Shown piece by piece: positions 27,934 through 37,105 of a stretch of DNA of 64,000 bases. A model generated the notes under the pieces. That model was not told the origin of the DNA. It was given only the letters and a program-made list of their open reading frames with translations, and did not search any database. A program made the position numbers and the translations under genes. Position 1 is the first letter of the stretch. Each line of letters begins with the position of its first letter. Location: the NCBI GenBank assembly GCA_017051695.1, contig JAFIDK010000002.1, positions 248,001-312,000 on the forward strand, given 5' to 3'. Source of the stretch: Algoriphagus aestuarii. Lineage in GTDB: Bacteria > Bacteroidota > Bacteroidia > Cytophagales > Cyclobacteriaceae.

Positions 27934-29424
27934 CTAGGAACAAGTGGTTACGGGGTTTCCACAGAGTGATTTTGAGTCTACCCAACCAGTCAAACCTTGG
28001 TATTCGATTTTTACCCAATCCTGCTCTGAATCAATCATATTTAAATCCGTGTCTATCGGTACAACACCAATTTGCTTTCCATTTTTGGGTGTGTCAAATA
28101 CTGATGTTTCTCGATTTGCCCGAATTCCAATGTCGGAGTGATGTATCCATGGAAGACCTTGTGGGATTGTCAATTCACCTTCATCTATGGATTCAATTTT
28201 CAAAACTCTAAACCAACCCTTTTCTCCATTTACGATACTGATGATATAGCCATTTCCTGTTGTCTCGAGAGTTTGAATGATACTGCCATTAGGCTTGTCC
28301 CTAAGTTTGATTCCGTCGAAATCAGAGTTCTTATCATAAACCTCCATAGCGTAATGGTTGGGATTCTTTGAAATGGTATAACCGAGCGTTCCATTTTTAT
28401 TTATCTGAATGGTGGTGATTTCATGAGCGATGGTGTCTATAGATTCTTCCTTGTTGCGAAGGATTGAACCATACACCACTTTGTTGAATGAAATGGAGGT
28501 ATCTGCGATGATTTCATAATCAATTGTCACGCTTTTGCCATTGTCAAAATCCATGGCTTTGCCCAGATAAAAGAAGTCAATCGACTGAAAGTCCTCGTCA
28601 TGGGCATAAAGAAAATAGTCGGTATAAGAGTATGTATGTCGCAAAAGGCTCAGTATGCTGCCCCTGTTATTTGAAATGGGAATTCTCTGCGCAAAGAAAT
28701 TTCCAATGGAATCAAATTCTGTTAAAATTTCCGGATAATAGGTAGCTACGGTTTCTATATCCAGTACACCATGAAAAGGTAATTTAATGGGATTGTTCGT
28801 TTGGTTGACTGAATCCGGAAGGTCTTGGGTTTCTAGATGAACGGAAGAAAGATTTTTCAGTGTTTCCAGCTTGACGTATTCTCCTTCTCTGAAAAAGTTG
28901 ATTTCACCACAGACCAATAAATTGTCCCTAGGACAGGGTTCATAGTAAAATTCGGCTAACCGATAGTCTTGGTACATGCCTAATTCTTCGCTTACAAAAC
29001 CGCCTAAATCCTCTTCATGATCTATAAAATAGCCAGTTCCAGCCTCACCTATAAAGCCAAAGGTCATTCCCCCCAACTCATAGAAGTAGATGGCTTTCTC
29101 TCCGGTGTAAGAAAGGGGTTTCCCTGTTTTAAATTCGGACATTAGGTGTTCTTTTATTTTTTCTTTGATGGCTTCCTCTACCACAGAATAATCCTTGTCA
29201 GGATAGTTAACCAAATACAGATTGGGATATACCTCCGACTGGATAAATTGCATGTTTCTAAAAAAGAAGTATTGAATACCTATTCCGATTACACCAGCTG
29301 CCAAAAGAATCAGAAATACCTGAATCCTCCATTTACTTTTTAGGGTCCATTTGAATACCTTAATGCCTAGAAAAAGCAGAAGGATTAATAGAATTACCAG
29401 TATGATTATAATCAATAGGAGCAC
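27934..29424 (-). CDS. Membrane-anchored protein with C-terminal bacterial SH3 domain
   Basis: The 496-residue protein has two N-terminal membrane helices (about 1-22 and 35-53) and a large extracytoplasmic part. At the C-terminus two SH3b-like units are visible. The first contains IKLRDKPNGSIIQTLETTGN and EKGWFRVLKIES. The second, complete with the usual ending, contains KQIGVVPIDTDLNMIDSEQD and WVKIEYQGLTGWVDSKSLCG. SH3b domains commonly bind cell-wall peptides. The middle domain is unrecognised. Confidence 0.75.
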   Translation of the reverse strand: MLLLIIIILVILLILLLFLGIKVFKWTLKSKWRIQVFLILLAAGVIGIGIQYFFFRNMQFIQSEVYPNLYLVNYPDKDYSVVEEAIKEKIKEHLMSEFKTGKPLSYTGEKAIYFYELGGMTFGFIGEAGTGYFIDHEEDLGGFVSEELGMYQDYRLAEFYYEPCPRDNLLVCGEINFFREGEYVKLETLKNLSSVHLETQDLPDSVNQTNNPIKLPFHGVLDIETVATYYPEILTEFDSIGNFFAQRIPISNNRGSILSLLRHTYSYTDYFLYAHDEDFQSIDFFYLGKAMDFDNGKSVTIDYEIIADTSISFNKVVYGSILRNKEESIDTIAHEITTIQINKNGTLGYTISKNPNHYAMEVYDKNSDFDGIKLRDKPNGSIIQTLETTGNGYIISIVNGEKGWFRVLKIESIDEGELTIPQGLPWIHHSDIGIRANRETSVFDTPKNGKQIGVVPIDTDLNMIDSEQDWVKIEYQGLTGWVDSKSLCGNPVTTCS

Positions 29425-29464
29425 AAGGTTTGTCTTTTAAATTTTTCAAATAGGTCAGTGAATC

Positions 29465-30523
29465 TTAGTGATCTATAGTGGTTTTGTTTATATGAATAGT
29501 ATATAAAGGCTTTTCAGCATAATCTGAGTTTTCATGAAGGATCCTAATTAAATAAGAACCTATGCTCAGTTTATTTTGGTATTGGTCAAATAACATCGCG
29601 TCATTTTTCAAGTATTCTTCGATCGTAAGGAAACTTTCATTTTCAAGTACTGAAAATTGATATACTTTTCCCGAAGTATTCGATTTGATTTGAATCGAAA
29701 CGTTTATTTCTGAATCTAAATCCAGTAGGAAAAATGTAGCATTGGCATAGAAAGCATCTGTAATTGAAGATTGGGACGAAGCACCATCATTATCCATGGC
29801 ATTGGCGTAAAAAATAGGTTCTACAAAATTGTAAATCCTGAATTCACCTGTTTTGTCCTCGCCTTGGATACTATATATTCCTTCCTTAAACCTAAAACCT
29901 AACTCATTTCTTTTTTCCAGAAGAATTCTTTCAACTACAATTCTGGTAGGGTAGGGTGTAGTGTACCAATTTTCAACACCGGTTAAACTATTGCTTTCCA
30001 AGAGTTCTTGGTAAAGTTTCTTTTTACCTATTTCAATTGGATAAACTCCTTCAAATACCTCAAATTCCTGTCTGTTTTTTTTCTCCAGTTCCTTCTGGAG
30101 TTCCTCTTGAGAACGTCCTTCGAACATGTAGAATTGATTTGCAAAAGCTCCATTTTTCCTGAAAACCAAGTTTTTAACGCCCTGGCTATCCTTAAGACCA
30201 AAGTGGATGAACTTTCCGTTTTTGACTCTGTAGATTGGTGCAAGACTGCTGGAATGATCAGGACAACCAATGCATTCCGATTGAAGCAGGCGTTCAGGAG
30301 CTCCCAGGGACTTTTTCCAATCCTTGAGGATCAAGATTTCATCCTCATTCAAAAAATCGATAATGGCAGAGCTTCCATTTCCATTTTTGACTTCTGTAAA
30401 AGGATACATGATCTGATTGAGACTCTCAAAGACCCTTGATTCTACCACTGTTGGTTTGATGCCATGGCAAGAGGTGGATAAAACCAGGAAAATAAGCAAT
30501 ATGGCAGTGTCCTTAGGACTCAT
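29465..30523 (-). CDS. Lipoprotein, unknown function
   Basis: I start at ATG 30523 because it gives a lipoprotein signal (TAILLIFLVLSTSCHG). The longer reading from 30586 begins with polar residues inside the upstream gene. The resulting 352-residue protein overlaps the protease gene by 11 bases. The C-terminal part resembles an immunoglobulin-like strand domain (INVSIQIKSNTSGKVYQFSV). No family is assigned. Confidence 0.68.
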   Translation of the reverse strand: MSPKDTAILLIFLVLSTSCHGIKPTVVESRVFESLNQIMYPFTEVKNGNGSSAIIDFLNEDEILILKDWKKSLGAPERLLQSECIGCPDHSSSLAPIYRVKNGKFIHFGLKDSQGVKNLVFRKNGAFANQFYMFEGRSQEELQKELEKKNRQEFEVFEGVYPIEIGKKKLYQELLESNSLTGVENWYTTPYPTRIVVERILLEKRNELGFRFKEGIYSIQGEDKTGEFRIYNFVEPIFYANAMDNDGASSQSSITDAFYANATFFLLDLDSEINVSIQIKSNTSGKVYQFSVLENESFLTIEEYLKNDAMLFDQYQNKLSIGSYLIRILHENSDYAEKPLYTIHINKTTIDH

Positions 30524-31598
30524 GTTGCTTGCTGAATTTTGACATTTTCGCTCCAAAGTCACTGATGAACCTGTTGTCCAATTCATCTGCTTTTTCTGCC
30601 AATTGAGCCAGGTTTTTTATTACCTGATCCTCGTAGCTGGAATATAAATCACTGATATGAACCCGATAGGAAAGGAAAATCTGATTGTCAGAGATGGACA
30701 AACGGTGTACTCCAGTATCCTTACGCATGATGTACTCGTATAACTCTGCCAGATTTTTTCTAGGAAGTTCATTCAATGGTGAGGTTGCAAACAGATAATT
30801 GTTGTCATATACAAACATTCTTATTTCTGCACTTCCCAGATGGAATTTCCAATACTCACTTCCTGTCCGAGCTAAAACCGGATCGATCCCTAAATTTTGA
30901 ATGGCTTTTTCCACTTTTACGCTGAAACCGGAAGGGGGACTTTCTTGAAACAAATTCTCCTCAATGTCATTTCCACAGTTGGGACAATAGGATGATTTTT
31001 CCTGAATTAAAGAATTACAGCTCAGGCATCCAATGGTAAGTTCATCTGATAGCTGATCTATGATTTCAAACTCTTCGCGGATAGTTTCCATCGGTATGGC
31101 AAAGCCCATATTGTCAGCATCTGAAAATTTAGCAGTTACGATTCCAAGCAATTCACCTTTTTCATTAATGACTGGTCCTCCGCTATTTCCAGGGTTGATG
31201 GCTGCATCTGTTTGGATGTAATCACTGCCACCGATAACTTGTTTTGGGTTGGAAACGGTTCCTTCAGTCACCGTAAAAGGCATGCCATAAGGGAATCCCA
31301 ATACCAATAATTTGTCCCTTGTAGAAACTAAAGTGCCATGGTTTGTATTGACTGTTTGGATCGGATTGGGAAGACTTTCCGCCTTTAAAAAAGCGATGTC
31401 CTTACCAGGGTTTGCGTAAATGACTTTTGCCAAATATCTGTTTTTTGAGCCATCTTCGACGCTAACAGAAAGGCTCCCAGAAATGACATGAAAATTGGTA
31501 ACAATCACTTGGTCTAGAGCGCTGTAAAAACCTGTTCCAGAGCCAAATGCAGTGTTTATTTTAAAAATTGAACTTTCTAAGTTTTGTATGATATTCAT
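30513..31598 (-). CDS. S1C trypsin-like protease with zinc ribbon and YbjN-like C-terminal domain, no signal peptide
   Basis: The 361-residue protein begins directly with a trypsin-like fold. The catalytic triad is His in VTNFHVIS, Asp in GKDIAFLKA and Ser in NPGNSGGPVI, as in DegP/HtrA relatives, but no PDZ domain follows. A zinc ribbon comes next (CLSCN ... CPNCG, about residues 198-220). The C-terminal part has GSEYWKFHLGSAEIRMFVYD and KNLAELYEYIMRKDTG, which resembles the YbjN/secretion-chaperone fold. No signal peptide or membrane segment is seen, so it is probably cytoplasmic, unusual for this protease type. It overlaps the next gene. Confidence 0.85.
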   Translation of the reverse strand: MNIIQNLESSIFKINTAFGSGTGFYSALDQVIVTNFHVISGSLSVSVEDGSKNRYLAKVIYANPGKDIAFLKAESLPNPIQTVNTNHGTLVSTRDKLLVLGFPYGMPFTVTEGTVSNPKQVIGGSDYIQTDAAINPGNSGGPVINEKGELLGIVTAKFSDADNMGFAIPMETIREEFEIIDQLSDELTIGCLSCNSLIQEKSSYCPNCGNDIEENLFQESPPSGFSVKVEKAIQNLGIDPVLARTGSEYWKFHLGSAEIRMFVYDNNYLFATSPLNELPRKNLAELYEYIMRKDTGVHRLSISDNQIFLSYRVHISDLYSSYEDQVIKNLAQLAEKADELDNRFISDFGAKMSKFSKQHES

Positions 31599-31602
31599 TT
31601 TT

Positions 31603-32826
31603 TCAATTAGTCTTAAAGTTTGCCATCATCTGTTGAATTGCAGCCATCGATTCCTGCATTTGAGCCCCCATAATTTTGGATAGATCCATACCGAATTCTT
31701 CATCGAAAAGAGAATTCTCCATAATGGATTCCATGCCAATCATCAGGATTGGAGCTGCCAGATTCCAATCCATTCCACTTGCCTGAGCAAGCGAGTCAGT
31801 AATGGGCTTACTGATGGATTCATTTACCAAATTGTAATAGAAAAGTCCGTAAAAACAGGATTGCATGAGATTACAGGCATCTTCAAACTGGTAGTTGGAG
31901 ATTTTTTCCTTTGCCTCGAAGTAGCTGTCTTCCCAGTTTTCTCTGATATTCTCTTTCTTGCTACTGTATTTGTGAGGGACAAAGGTTTCTACTTGGTAGA
32001 GATCGGATAAAAATTTTTCCTTGGGATAGTTTTTGAGCTTTTCAAGGCTTGATTTCCCGTTCAGTAGCCTTGTTTGAAATTGGATTCTACGATCCTGAAT
32101 TCCATCAATTGCTTTCTCTACCAAGGTTCTTAAATAGCCCTGAGGTTCGGAGTAAAACTCCAGTTTTTTGAAAGTGATGTTGAGGGTGTACCAAGCATTG
32201 TTTGCCTGCCGCTTTTCCATATAATAGTTGAACCTGTCCAAGCCCTCCGACAATATTGTCTGACTATTGCTGTATGCTTCCTCTTTTAACGTAGCAGGGA
32301 AAGGGGAAATGATTGGTTCTTGAAGGTGCTCAGCTCCAAACTTTTCGATTAATTCATCATCAAAGCTGTCGGCATACAAACAAATCTCGCGCAATACACC
32401 ATAAATTTTATAGGGTTCACATAGATGAATTGGACAGGAAAAAGTGAAATACACCATGTCTCCCTCCAGTACCAAATTGGCCAAATTGAGTGGATACATT
32501 CTCAGTTCTGCCAATCGTCTCAATAATGGGACTTTTTGGGCATCTTCAATAGTTAAAAAAGGACATTTGATGATCAGCTCTGTCTCTGTTTGTGAAATGA
32601 ATACTACTACAGAGCCATGTGCAATTTCATAGGTATTTCCTTTTTTCTTAGTCTTCAGATTACTGTCGATATAATCCAAAAGCGTAGGGATAACTTGCTC
32701 ATAGTGTCCGCTGTTAAACAAGGCAATTGATTCATCCCACTTCTCATCTTGTTTTGTAGAGGCTTTTTTGGGATTGATAGGAGGGAAGTAGCTTAAATTT
32801 TTATTCATGGTATTTGTTTTGGCCAA
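31603..32826 (-). CDS. Cytoplasmic protein of unknown function with YbjN-like part
   Basis: The 407-residue protein has no signal. Residues about 30-170 contain VVVFISQTETELIIKCPFLT and YFTFSCPIHLCEPYKIYGVL, a strand-helix pattern like the YbjN/CesT-type chaperone fold and like the C-terminal part of the protease next door. The rest is helical. The stop lies 4 bases before the protease start, so the two are probably coupled and may work as partners. The start may instead be ATG 32808. Confidence 0.65.
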   Translation of the reverse strand: MAKTNTMNKNLSYFPPINPKKASTKQDEKWDESIALFNSGHYEQVIPTLLDYIDSNLKTKKKGNTYEIAHGSVVVFISQTETELIIKCPFLTIEDAQKVPLLRRLAELRMYPLNLANLVLEGDMVYFTFSCPIHLCEPYKIYGVLREICLYADSFDDELIEKFGAEHLQEPIISPFPATLKEEAYSNSQTILSEGLDRFNYYMEKRQANNAWYTLNITFKKLEFYSEPQGYLRTLVEKAIDGIQDRRIQFQTRLLNGKSSLEKLKNYPKEKFLSDLYQVETFVPHKYSSKKENIRENWEDSYFEAKEKISNYQFEDACNLMQSCFYGLFYYNLVNESISKPITDSLAQASGMDWNLAAPILMIGMESIMENSLFDEEFGMDLSKIMGAQMQESMAAIQQMMANFKTN

Positions 32827-32924
32827 GGCTTGATGTGTCCTTTAGCTTATTTGAAAAATAGTGTCTCCATTTCCTTGAGGATTGATGGAAAGAGGCTGTT
32901 GGTTTAGTAATCTTTGATTTTGCT

Positions 32925-33491
32925 TTAATAATTCATGGAAATAAAATCTCCATTTAGGTCATAGCTATAAGTGAAGGTCGTTCCACCATTTTCCGGTTGT
33001 AGCAGAATCTGGTATTCAATTTTTGACCGCACTCCATCTTTGGGGATTTTCACTATTGCCATGTGAAGGGAAGGGTTTTGGATCTCCTTTTCTTCCTCCA
33101 ATTTTTCTTTGGATTTTTCTACCAAGTCTCCCAATTTGCCCAGGTCGATTGGATCGCCCAATTGGAACATAAAGTCCGAAGCATTCATGCTGTCAGGTAC
33201 TTCCAAAGTGATGTCAGAAGTTTGTGTCCAATTATCATTGGATTGCGTCCATTGCCCCATTTTTAGGGAGGCTGGATCGCTGGTGACAGTCACTGAGAGG
33301 ATGTTTCCAATTGATTTATTATGGCTGATTGTTAAATCAGTATAATATGCTTCTTCGCCAAATTGGCCTTTCAGGTTTTCCTCTATGACAAGGAAGCCAT
33401 CCGCATTTGCTTCTTGATTGCTCGTGCTACCACCACAAGCATATAAAAATGATAGCAAAAGAAATAGACAAGGGTTTTTGAGATTATTCAT
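32925..33491 (-). CDS. Lipoprotein, unknown function
   Basis: The 188-residue lipoprotein has lipobox LYACGG (Cys19). The mature part is two-layer strands plus a Lys/Glu-rich helix (LVEKSKEKLEEEKEIQ). It recalls small immunity- or carrier-like lipoproteins but no family is recognised. Gap to the next gene is 98 bases, which could hold a second promoter. Confidence 0.62.
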   Translation of the reverse strand: MNNLKNPCLFLLLSFLYACGGSTSNQEANADGFLVIEENLKGQFGEEAYYTDLTISHNKSIGNILSVTVTSDPASLKMGQWTQSNDNWTQTSDITLEVPDSMNASDFMFQLGDPIDLGKLGDLVEKSKEKLEEEKEIQNPSLHMAIVKIPKDGVRSKIEYQILLQPENGGTTFTYSYDLNGDFISMNY

Positions 33492-33508
33492 TTCTATAAA
33501 GTCTAGGG

Positions 33509-33730
33509 TTATTCTTCTACTTCCTCGGATTCTCTACCATAAATATAGAATAGTGCTACGCCAATACCGATCAATAGGATCCGAATGATCCAACCCATTC
33601 CGCTTCCCCAAATATCTATCCAGGACAATAGTCTGATGTTGTAATTGAATACTGAGAGGAGTATTGAAATGATCCCCAATGCTGCAAGTAAAAGTCCGCC
33701 TTGCCCAAGTTTTGATTTGATGTCTTCCAT
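33509..33730 (-). CDS. Small two-helix membrane protein
   Basis: Translated from ATG 33730 (MEDIKSKLGQGGLLLAALGI) it has two membrane helices and an acidic tail (ESEEVEE). A decayed copy at 40622-40735 begins MEDIHSRLKLGGLFLAAI, which supports both the start choice and the reality of the protein. It is the first gene of the run down to 20.3 kb. Function is unknown. Confidence 0.7.
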   Translation of the reverse strand: MEDIKSKLGQGGLLLAALGIISILLSVFNYNIRLLSWIDIWGSGMGWIIRILLIGIGVALFYIYGRESEEVEE

Positions 33731-33943
33731 TTGTATTGATCTTTTAAATTTTTCAAATAAGTGCTCCAAGGTTAGTTATTACTTGAATCACTGAAATCTT
33801 AAGATCAATCTTAGTAATTTTTAGTTGTGAACAAATAGGCAGTCTATATCCGTACTACCTAATTGTATATCTGTAAAAAGTTGACGGGTTTTCGTTTTGT
33901 TGAAAATTGGGACCAAGGGTGTTTTTGTAAATAAGAAGAAATT

Positions 33944-34681
33944 CTAATGCCTGTTGAATTCTAGAAAAGTTGTCAAAAAAGCTTCTTTTTTTCTGAAAGA
34001 GACTGGGATTTGTTTCCCATTTTTTAAATAGATGGTTCCTGATTTATCGTATTTGTCTATGAACTTCAGGTTCACCATAAAAGACTGATGGGGTCTAGTG
34101 AAATGGGCTTTTTCTAGTTGTTCCTCATAGTTTTTGATGGGTTTGGAAGCCATGTGTTTTTTTCCATTCGCTAGGTGAAAAGTGGTGTATCCTTTATCTG
34201 ACTCGCAATACAATAATTCAGATAAATCAATTACCTGAAAACTGTCACTTAAAGAAAGGACAAGTGTGAAATCATCTTGGTACCAAACCTTTTTCGTTTG
34301 TTTGATCTGCTCTTTCTGTTGAACCGAACTCTTGTTTTGCACTTTTTTCAATGCGATCTGAAGCTCCTCTGTATCAACAGGCTTCATCAGGTAGTCTACT
34401 GCCCCGATTTTGAGTGCTTTGAGTGCGAATTCTTCATAAGCTGTAATGAATATTACCTTGAAGTCCAAATGTTCGGTTTGATCCAAAAAATCAAATCCCG
34501 TTCCATCCGAGAGATTGATGTCTAAAAAAACAAGCTCTGGTTTACAGGCATTAGCGACTATAACAGCTTCCTTGACAGATTCACATTCACCGATGATATG
34601 AATCTCAGAGCTGACTGAATTGAGTAAGTTGATCAGGCCTTTTCTGATGTAAGCCTTGTCTTCAATAACCAGCGCATTCAT
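33944..34681 (-). CDS. LytTR-family response regulator
   Basis: The 245-residue protein has a receiver domain (phospho-Asp54 in ELVFLDINLSDG, Thr in IFITAYEEFA, Lys in DYLMKPVDTEE). A LytTR DNA-binding domain follows (VIDLSELLYCESDKGYTTFH ... RPHQSFMVNLKFIDKYDK). Its start overlaps the end of the kinase gene by 4 bases, so they form one two-component unit. It lies 174 bases upstream of the 14-gene run and may control it. Confidence 0.94.
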   Translation of the reverse strand: MNALVIEDKAYIRKGLINLLNSVSSEIHIIGECESVKEAVIVANACKPELVFLDINLSDGTGFDFLDQTEHLDFKVIFITAYEEFALKALKIGAVDYLMKPVDTEELQIALKKVQNKSSVQQKEQIKQTKKVWYQDDFTLVLSLSDSFQVIDLSELLYCESDKGYTTFHLANGKKHMASKPIKNYEEQLEKAHFTRPHQSFMVNLKFIDKYDKSGTIYLKNGKQIPVSFRKKEAFLTTFLEFNRH

Positions 34682-36867
34682 GATTCTTGGTTTTGTTTAA
34701 AGGGGATTGTCAAAGTCACTAGGGTTCCTTTTTCATTGAATTTGGATCTATCAGTTATGCTTATTTCCCCTTTCATTTTAAGATCCTTGGATAGTATTTT
34801 TAGCCGCTCAGAGGTGATTGTAGTAGCCAGAGATTTTTTGGTGTTTGATCGACTTCCCACATGGGAATCTATTCCTATTCCGTTGTCGGCGATGGTACAG
34901 ATAAGTTGCTCTTCATCGAATCGAAGAGATATGTCAATTTTGTTCTCTCCGGATTGCCCAATAAATGCGTGTTCTATCGCATTTTCCACAAATGGCTGAA
35001 TAAGCATAGGAGGGATTTTTATCGCTGTCGGCTCAATTTGATCTGCTACTTGAATTGAAAAATGGAATTGATTGTCTTCCAGATTATGGAGTGAAAGATA
35101 ATTCTCCATTGCCGAAATTTCCTTGGAGAGCAAAACCAGTTTATCCCTGGAATTTTCCAATATGATTCGCAGGAGTTTGGAGAATTTGGAGAGATAGTTC
35201 ACTGATTTACTCTCCTCTTTATTGAGAATCATTCCTTGGAGTACGGAGAGAGAATTGAAAATAAAATGAGGGGTCATCTGAGAGCGAAGCAGTTTTTGCT
35301 CCACGATGACATTTTTGGTTTTGGATTTTTCGTTTTTCAGTTTTTCAATAAAAATCAAAGTTCCCAAGACAATAGAAATCAAGAGAATGCCAATGATGGC
35401 CCAGAGGTAATTTTGCCTCGTTTTTGCCAAATCCTGAGAGGTGTCCAAAACGGTTTTTGTCAGCTTCAGTTCTCTGATATTGGCAGAATCGAGTTCCAAC
35501 TTATATTTATACTCGTATTCCAGTTGGGCTATTTTTTCTATGTTTTCCTTATTAAAAATGCTGTCGTCCAATAGTTTATATTGCTTATGGCTGTTGAGCG
35601 CTTCTTTGTAATTTCCCGTTGCTTCATAAATTAAAGAAAGCATTTCGGAGGCTTCTTTTTGATAGTTTAAAAACCCCGATACTGTGGAAATTTCATTGAC
35701 TTTCAGCGCTTTGGACAAAGCCGGGCCATAGGCTTTTTGTTTTGCGAAAATTCTGGATTGCCCGATGTAGGCTCCTGATAATGTCTCGAGGTTTTCAATT
35801 TCTAAACTGATTTTTTCTGATTCAGTGAAGTAGAGGTTTGCCTTGACAAGGTCATTCAGTTTTAGATAGGTTCCCCCGATATTATTTAGAATATAGGGGA
35901 TTTCACTGGTAGCTTCTATTTGTTTACTTATTTCTAAGGCTTCAAAATAGCTATTCAAGGCATTTTCATAGTCCTCCAGATCTTCATAAATGGTTCCAAT
36001 TCCATTCAAGATATTGGAAACCCCTTGTTTGCTGTTCATTCGCTCATAGATTCCCAAGGAGCTTTCAAAACTTTCCATCGCCTTTTCAAAATCTTTCTGA
36101 ATTTTGTAAATGGCCCCAATATTCCCAAGGTTATGAGCCATACTGATACTGTCCCCCAGTAACTCATTTTTATATAGAGATTTTTTGAAATGTTCCTGGG
36201 CTAGCGGATAATTACCTTGCTGCATGTATATGTTGCCCAGATTATTCAGACTGTAGGAAATCCGTTGCTCGTTTTGATTTGCTTCAGCTATCGAAAGCGC
36301 TTTATTCAAATTAGAAATGGCTTCATCAAATTCACCCAATTCTTCATAAGCAACTCCCAAATTCAAGAGGCTTGCTGAAAGATTATCGCTTCCGATTTCT
36401 TCTTCAATAGTTATTGCTTTATTAAAATTCTCAATCGCATTCCTGAGTTCGCCTTTATTTTTAAAAGTGATCCCCATGGCATTGTAACAGCTAGCTATTC
36501 CTTTTTTAATCGCTAGGCTTTCATACAGTTTTTGTGCCTGATCATAATATTCTAAAGCCTGATCATAATTGGATTGGATAGCTTCTGTTATTCCTTTGAT
36601 ATAAGTACTTCTTGCCTTTCCTTTTTTAAATCCGATAGCATCGGCCAACTCCTCCGATTCACTCAGATATTCCAGTGATTTTGTGATGTCCCTGCTGAAA
36701 TAAGAGAAAGCGAGCTCATTTAGAATATTCACTCTAATGGTGTCTTCTTTGGAGTGAAGAGCCAATTCGTTTTTTAAGCTGTCTATTTTTTGGGTTTGCG
36801 CTTTTGTACCAGTCCAAATCAATGCGAGAAATAAAAAAGTAAGAATAGATATAAATGTAAATCGCAT
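34678..36867 (-). CDS. TPR-containing LytS-type histidine kinase
   Basis: The 729-residue protein has a signal peptide or first membrane helix (residues 5-22) and about eight tetratricopeptide repeats facing the periplasm. A membrane helix near 485-505 (YLWAIIGILLISIVLGTLIF) follows, then a coiled coil and a His_kinase domain with QMTPHFIFNSLSVLQ (His534). The HATPase domain has NAIEHAF and TIADNGIGID. This architecture is common in Bacteroidota and pairs with LytTR regulators. Part of its 3' end was duplicated and has decayed at about 41000-41125. Confidence 0.94.
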   Translation of the reverse strand: MRFTFISILTFLFLALIWTGTKAQTQKIDSLKNELALHSKEDTIRVNILNELAFSYFSRDITKSLEYLSESEELADAIGFKKGKARSTYIKGITEAIQSNYDQALEYYDQAQKLYESLAIKKGIASCYNAMGITFKNKGELRNAIENFNKAITIEEEIGSDNLSASLLNLGVAYEELGEFDEAISNLNKALSIAEANQNEQRISYSLNNLGNIYMQQGNYPLAQEHFKKSLYKNELLGDSISMAHNLGNIGAIYKIQKDFEKAMESFESSLGIYERMNSKQGVSNILNGIGTIYEDLEDYENALNSYFEALEISKQIEATSEIPYILNNIGGTYLKLNDLVKANLYFTESEKISLEIENLETLSGAYIGQSRIFAKQKAYGPALSKALKVNEISTVSGFLNYQKEASEMLSLIYEATGNYKEALNSHKQYKLLDDSIFNKENIEKIAQLEYEYKYKLELDSANIRELKLTKTVLDTSQDLAKTRQNYLWAIIGILLISIVLGTLIFIEKLKNEKSKTKNVIVEQKLLRSQMTPHFIFNSLSVLQGMILNKEESKSVNYLSKFSKLLRIILENSRDKLVLLSKEISAMENYLSLHNLEDNQFHFSIQVADQIEPTAIKIPPMLIQPFVENAIEHAFIGQSGENKIDISLRFDEEQLICTIADNGIGIDSHVGSRSNTKKSLATTITSERLKILSKDLKMKGEISITDRSKFNEKGTLVTLTIPFKQNQES

Positions 36868-37105
36868 GGTTTTATGACAAATCTGATTGGAGGCTGTCCA
36901 AAAATTGAGGATGAAACTGGCACTGGCCTAATACGATTTTAAAATCTTTTTTGATTGTTTGCGTATTCATGGAGTTAATAATCTCGTCCAAAATAATTGA
37001 TTTATTCTCTTTTCGGTAGGATTGAACAGGAATTCTAGTTGTGACTCCACATCAAAAAGAAATCGGTTAGACCTAAATCCATGTCCGTTATAGTTTTTGG
37101 CTGTT

